From positions 1 to 6,698 of the forward strand of contig DATKPK010000199.1 of NCBI GenBank assembly GCA_035524095.1: 6,698 nt of DNA, written 5' to 3'. The position numbers were made by a program, and so were the translations under genes. The DNA comes from DATJUF01 sp035524095 (GTDB lineage: Bacteria > Desulfobacterota > Binatia > Binatales > Binataceae). Each line of letters begins with the position of its first letter. Position 1 is the first letter of the stretch. Shown in pieces: positions 6,527-6,698 of this stretch. The notes beneath the pieces were generated by a model. That model had not been told where the DNA came from. It did not search any database and worked only from the letters and a program-made list of their open reading frames with translations.

Positions 6527-6540
6527 CGTTCGTGCGAACG
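6527..6540. promoter_or_regulatory. Perfect short dyad before the rmlA-like gene, candidate operator
   Basis: CGTTCG (6527-6532) and CGAACG (6535-6540) are perfect 6-base reverse complements with a 2-base spacer, 25 bases before the candidate ATG of the next gene. The related palindrome CGAACGTTCG lies at 6371-6380, at the very end of the synthetase gene. The dyad may be a regulator site, but with such short arms chance is not excluded. Confidence 0.25.
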
Positions 6541-6565
6541 TGCTTCGAGAACAATTTACCCGCGC

Positions 6566-6698
6566 ATGAAAAGCAATCAGTCGAAACCCTGGAAAGGAAT
6601 TATCTTGGCCGGTGGAGCGGGAACCCGGCTTTATCCCATAACCCGTGCGGTTTCCAAGCAGCTGGTGCCGATCTACGACAAGCCAATGATCTATTATC
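6566..6698 (+). CDS. rmlA: Glucose-1-phosphate thymidylyltransferase, 5' part only
   Basis: The 44 complete codons from ATG 6566 encode the N-terminus of RmlA/RfbA, which joins glucose-1-phosphate and dTTP to give dTDP-glucose and pyrophosphate in the cytoplasm. The family's signature nucleotide-binding segment LAGGAGTRLYPIT (14-26) is followed by SKQLVPIYDKPMIYY (30-44), which includes the family's active-site Lys (Lys31). This run is nearly invariant in RmlA. The gene is cut by the window edge. RmlA proteins usually begin just before KGIILAGG, whereas this reading adds about nine residues (MKSNQSKPW). The codon before KGIIL is TGG, so a start further upstream is required, and ATG 6566 is the nearest; an in-frame GTG lies at 6518. 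No good Shine-Dalgarno precedes ATG 6566. It may belong to a dTDP-rhamnose or other dTDP-deoxysugar cluster that continues to the right. Confidence 0.93.
   Translation, partial: MKSNQSKPWKGIILAGGAGTRLYPITRAVSKQLVPIYDKPMIYY

Larger units (their letters stand above)
6388..6565. other. Intergenic gap between the synthetase and the rmlA-like gene
   Basis: This stretch of 178 bases has no supportable gene. It contains a direct repeat GATCAG at 6440-6445 and 6450-6455 (10-base offset), the hairpin at 6465-6499 and the dyad at 6527-6540. No convincing sigma70 promoter was found. The gap is long for a tightly coupled operon, so the downstream gene may have its own promoter or be read through the hairpin. 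Confidence 0.55.

Noticed and set aside
6527..6540. LexA/SOS box
   Set aside because: The half-sites occur as GTTC then GAAC with four bases between, the reverse of the GAAC-N-GTTC order in known LexA sites.
6591..6607. Internal start of rmlA at TTG 6605 after the SD-like GGAAAGGA
   Set aside because: Starting there would remove the KGII part of the first beta strand, which is conserved in RmlA. The purine run encodes conserved residues.
1..6698. CRISPR arrays, tRNA or rRNA genes, insertion sequences, attachment sites
   Set aside because: I saw no regularly spaced repeats, no cloverleaf or rRNA-like sequence, no transposase and no terminal inverted repeats in the short non-coding parts.

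Overview
The window holds one very long gene and the first 44 codons of a second, both on the plus strand. The long gene (295-6387, 2030 residues from the preferred ATG) encodes a non-ribosomal peptide synthetase. Its domain order is acyl/aryl-acid AMP ligase (AL), thiolation (T1), condensation (C), amino-acid adenylation (A2), thiolation (T2), thioesterase (TE). The partial gene at the right edge (6566-6698) is the start of a glucose-1-phosphate thymidylyltransferase (RmlA/RfbA), the first enzyme of dTDP-rhamnose and related dTDP-sugar synthesis.

Layout: 1-294 is non-coding, AT-rich in the middle (about 38% GC over 61-180 by hand count), and carries two inverted repeats plus a strong Shine-Dalgarno sequence. 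295-6387 is the synthetase. 6388-6565 is a 178-base gap with an imperfect hairpin and a short perfect dyad, but no terminator with a T-run. From 6566 the rmlA-like gene runs off the window.

How it should work (inference from domain logic): the AL domain has no amino-acid-anchoring Asp and resembles acyl-CoA synthetases, so it probably activates a carboxylic acid and loads it on T1. The A2 pocket residues read D-I-L-Q-L-G-C-I-W-K, one residue away from a well-known glycine code, so glycine is the predicted residue on T2. The C domain would join the two, and the TE would release an N-acylglycine or pass it to an acceptor. The TE has Cys where the nucleophilic Ser is usual, and the C domain has Trp for the Gly of HHxxxDG. 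The neighbouring dTDP-sugar gene raises the possibility of a glycosylated or sugar-linked product, or simply a surface-polysaccharide locus next door.

Organism: a bacterium with moderate to high GC coding sequence (hand-counted 60-base blocks range from about 45 to 73%). Shine-Dalgarno use and gene style fit a Gram-negative soil-type bacterium such as a proteobacterium or acidobacterium, but nothing in the window fixes the phylum.
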